64,000 nt of DNA from NCBI GenBank assembly GCA_034429195.1, contig DAOUGQ010000007.1:62001-126000 (forward strand). The letters are read 5' to 3'. The stretch comes from UBA4782 sp034429195. Lineage in GTDB: Bacteria; Chloroflexota; Anaerolineae; Anaerolineales; Anaerolineaceae. This document shows, one piece after another, positions 61,835 through 64,000 of the stretch. Below the pieces are notes generated by a model, which saw nothing but the letters and a program-made list of their open reading frames with translations, was not told the origin of the DNA and searched no databases. Each line of letters starts with the position of its first letter. The stretch's first letter is position 1. Made by a program: the position numbers and the translations under genes.

Positions 61835-62746
61835 TCACTTAATTGTTGGGATGAGAGGAGTCTCATCCGGGGTTTCAGCTTGAGGAATAAACCAGCGTTT
61901 TCCTACGGTCAACATGATCATAATGAATAGTGCCGCCATAACAAAAAAAACGATGAGTGACGCCACTGGATCATACTTTTGGATGGAAAAGAGAGCAGGT
62001 GATGATAAGGCACTTCCCGGAAATGTAACGACTAAACTGGCATACAGATTGTTAGCAAGATGAATCCCCAGACTCAATTCAAGAGACTGGCTCTGTATCG
62101 TGATCCATCCCAGTATTAATCCAAAACCAACATAATAAGGGATTGTAAGCAAGAAGCCATACATGTCTACTTCTGGGTTAAAACTGTGTAGCAATCCAAA
62201 TACGATCGAAGGCACGATCAAAGGCAACCATATCTGTGGAGAAATACGAGAAAATGCCTGTGTATAGTAACCACGAAAGATCAACTCTTCGGTAGAAGTT
62301 TGAATTGGAAGAAGAATGATAGCGATGAGGAAGTAAGGAATAAACCTGATAGGATCAAAGCTCCATTGGTAATTACCAGGCTGGAAAATCGAGAGAACAA
62401 TATCAGAAATAATGGCAAGAATGAACCATACCCCAAAGGCGAAAAAAATCCTTCCCCACCGAATGTGTCTTAATGTAGTGATCAGACTGAGAAAAGATCG
62501 TTTGTGTAGAAACCGAATACCCGCCCAAAGGGTTAATAATAAAAAGGGGAATGGGATCAATCCAAGGAGCAGCAGAGTAATCTCCGAATAATGATCAATG
62601 TCAGTACCTTCGAAGTAAATTGTGAAAACGCTAGCTAACAGTGAAATCCAGAAACTAATAAAAATGATCAACCCGGTTAGGAGAAGATAGCGCCAAAAAT
62701 CATTACGTCCATTTTGAACTTGTTCGAGAAAGGAATTTTTTTTCAT
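61835..62746 (-). CDS. CPBP-family intramembrane metalloprotease
   Basis: 303 residues with eight hydrophobic segments. The CPBP/Abi motifs are EELIFRGYYTQAF, LLHSFNPEVD and the later HLANN, which together provide the glutamate and histidine metal ligands. Relatives process prenylated proteins or bacteriocin precursors, but most bacterial members are unassigned. No lanthipeptide-like peptide gene is seen nearby. Confidence 0.92.
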   Translation of the reverse strand: MKKNSFLEQVQNGRNDFWRYLLLTGLIIFISFWISLLASVFTIYFEGTDIDHYSEITLLLLGLIPFPFLLLTLWAGIRFLHKRSFLSLITTLRHIRWGRIFFAFGVWFILAIISDIVLSIFQPGNYQWSFDPIRFIPYFLIAIILLPIQTSTEELIFRGYYTQAFSRISPQIWLPLIVPSIVFGLLHSFNPEVDMYGFLLTIPYYVGFGLILGWITIQSQSLELSLGIHLANNLYASLVVTFPGSALSSPALFSIQKYDPVASLIVFFVMAALFIMIMLTVGKRWFIPQAETPDETPLIPTIK

Positions 62747-62935
62747 TGTCCACCATTGTTCATGAAATTATATCAGTGTGCGTAAAGCAGAAAAAAGTTG
62801 TACCTTAAAAAGACTTTTCAAAACTGCAAATCAAAAAGGATTCTTGCAGCATTGTAATATGAGGTTTAACCTTATACAATATATCAGAGTAATTACATTT
62901 ATTATTGTTATTATTATTTGGATTTGAGGGTGCGG

Positions 62936-64000
62936 ATGAACAAAAGTTTTTTTGCCGAAGGGGGCTACCAGCTTCTGTTCGGATTAACAGAACTGTCTGA
63001 AACCTTGTCCATCCAGAACCAATTCACGGAATTTCTTAATCAATGGGGAAAACCTGTAGATTATAGGTTTCTTAATAAACCAGAGAATACATCAGAATTA
63101 ATTCTTCCATTAAAGTCTGAAAAATATACTTTTGGATATCTTGCTGCCAGTCAGAACTACAATGAGCAGACCGAAGATTATAAGAATAAAGTGCAATCTT
63201 TTCTGCATATTGTGGGGCTAATCCTTGAAAATGTTCATAACCAGAATATCCAGACAGATTCACCAGTGAACCCTGAAGGCAGTAATCTAACTGGTCCTAA
63301 TGATGACAGGTACAGGTTTATTGTTGAACAATCCACCGATGGTATTATGCTTGTCGATGAAACAGGTATAGTGATCGAATGGAATAAAAGCCAGGAACAG
63401 ATTACAGGGTGGACCGCGGAAGAATGTATTGGAAAACCTCTCTGGTTAGTAAGATGGCGGTATATGCCAAAATCTGAACGCACCCCAGAAACATTAATAA
63501 GGCTTGAAGAATCAATCCGACGGGCGTTAATTTCTGGGCAAAGTTCGGTATTTCGAGGAACTTTTGAGGCTGAAATTGAGCAAAAAGATGGATCCAAAAG
63601 ATTCGAGGAAGTACATTCTTATCCCATTAAAACACCCAAGGGTTTTATGATCGGGGTATTAACTCGCGACACTACTGCCAGAAGGATGGTTGAAAAAGAG
63701 CGTCTACGCCACGAAGCCATTCTAAATGCTTTAAGATACTCAAGCGATTTATTACTCAGCGGGATTTCCTGGAAAAATCATGCAGAAAATATATTAGCTC
63801 AACTTGGTAAAGCACTAAATATCAGCCGGATGTATATTTACGAAGGTCAGTCAGAAGACGAAAACATTTGTTATCGTCAGCAATATGAATGGTGTGCCCC
63901 AGGTGTTGCTCCTCAAATAAATTATCCAACAATCCATAATAGTAGTTTTTCCAAAGGTATTTATAAACGGTGGTGGAATAAGTTACAATCTCACCAGTTG
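62936..64000 (+). CDS. PAS/GAF sensor protein, N-terminal part (runs off window)
   Basis: 355 codons are visible without a stop. After a 110-residue N-terminal region there is a PAS domain (about 125-245: IVEQSTDGIMLVDETG; ITGWTAEECIGKPLW) with PAC motif (KRFEEVHSYPIK; GVLTRDTTARR), then the beginning of a GAF-like domain (about 265 onward). A histidine kinase or diguanylate cyclase output is likely but outside the window. Weak GAGGG ribosome site. The opposite-strand open frames here are shadows. Confidence 0.88.
   Translation, partial: MNKSFFAEGGYQLLFGLTELSETLSIQNQFTEFLNQWGKPVDYRFLNKPENTSELILPLKSEKYTFGYLAASQNYNEQTEDYKNKVQSFLHIVGLILENVHNQNIQTDSPVNPEGSNLTGPNDDRYRFIVEQSTDGIMLVDETGIVIEWNKSQEQITGWTAEECIGKPLWLVRWRYMPKSERTPETLIRLEESIRRALISGQSSVFRGTFEAEIEQKDGSKRFEEVHSYPIKTPKGFMIGVLTRDTTARRMVEKERLRHEAILNALRYSSDLLLSGISWKNHAENILAQLGKALNISRMYIYEGQSEDENICYRQQYEWCAPGVAPQINYPTIHNSSFSKGIYKRWWNKLQSHQL

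Noticed and set aside
61835..62746. Bacteriocin processing locus because of the CPBP protease
   Set aside because: No precursor peptide, modification enzyme or dedicated exporter lies next to it; the ABC exporter is more than 30 kb away.

Overview
The window looks like chromosomal DNA of a mesophilic Chloroflexota bacterium, most likely class Anaerolineae. This is an inference from gene style (moderate GC, lipoproteins with Thr/Pro/Ala-rich linkers, Cys-containing SLH repeats, VorB-type ferredoxin oxidoreductase, tandem sensor kinases); no rRNA or other marker is present. No tRNA, insertion sequence, prophage or CRISPR array was seen.

Left part (1-21600). A minus-strand hexuronate operon (LacI regulator, UxaE epimerase, truncated SDR reductase) diverges from a long plus-strand series of about 18 kb. 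That series holds a HAD protein, a circularly permuted cofactor-independent phosphoglycerate mutase homologue, two paralogous P-loop kinases flanking an ApgM-type mutase, an RpiR/SIS regulator, an AfuABC/FbpABC-type ABC importer, a double-HAD protein, a HAD-TIM-barrel fusion, a PhoU-like/Pit phosphate pair, a PfkB kinase and an UlaG-like metallo-hydrolase. It ends at a bidirectional terminator near 21630. I read it as an undescribed pathway for taking up and remodelling a phosphorylated small molecule, with phosphate moved by Pit. The substrate cannot be read from sequence.

Middle (21660-42700). A minus-strand agmatine operon (Lrp-type regulator, putrescine carbamoyltransferase, antiporter, agmatine deiminase) is followed by a plus-strand heterodimeric ABC exporter. 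Then comes a minus-strand surface-glycan operon (GT4, GT2, Wzm/Wzt-type exporter, a 1432-residue pyruvyltransferase-GT2-GT2 fusion, a GT-C membrane protein). Upstream of it is a surface protein with five 76-residue repeats and SLH modules, whose leader carries a cyclic-di-GMP-I riboswitch.

Right part (42900-64000). It holds a FecR-like lipoprotein, a Cthe_2159-like beta-helix lipoprotein with VTC-domain and DUF4956 partners, an OmpR/HisKA two-component pair (probably leaderless), small genes, PPK2, a four-subunit 2-oxoacid:ferredoxin oxidoreductase, a PAS/NarL two-component pair, a Mn2+ (yybP-ykoY) riboswitch controlling a P2-type cation ATPase, a TetR regulator, a DUF2807 lipoprotein, a CPBP membrane protease and a truncated PAS/GAF sensor.

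The strongest candidate for something new is the permuted mutase and the gene set around it (3309-21584).
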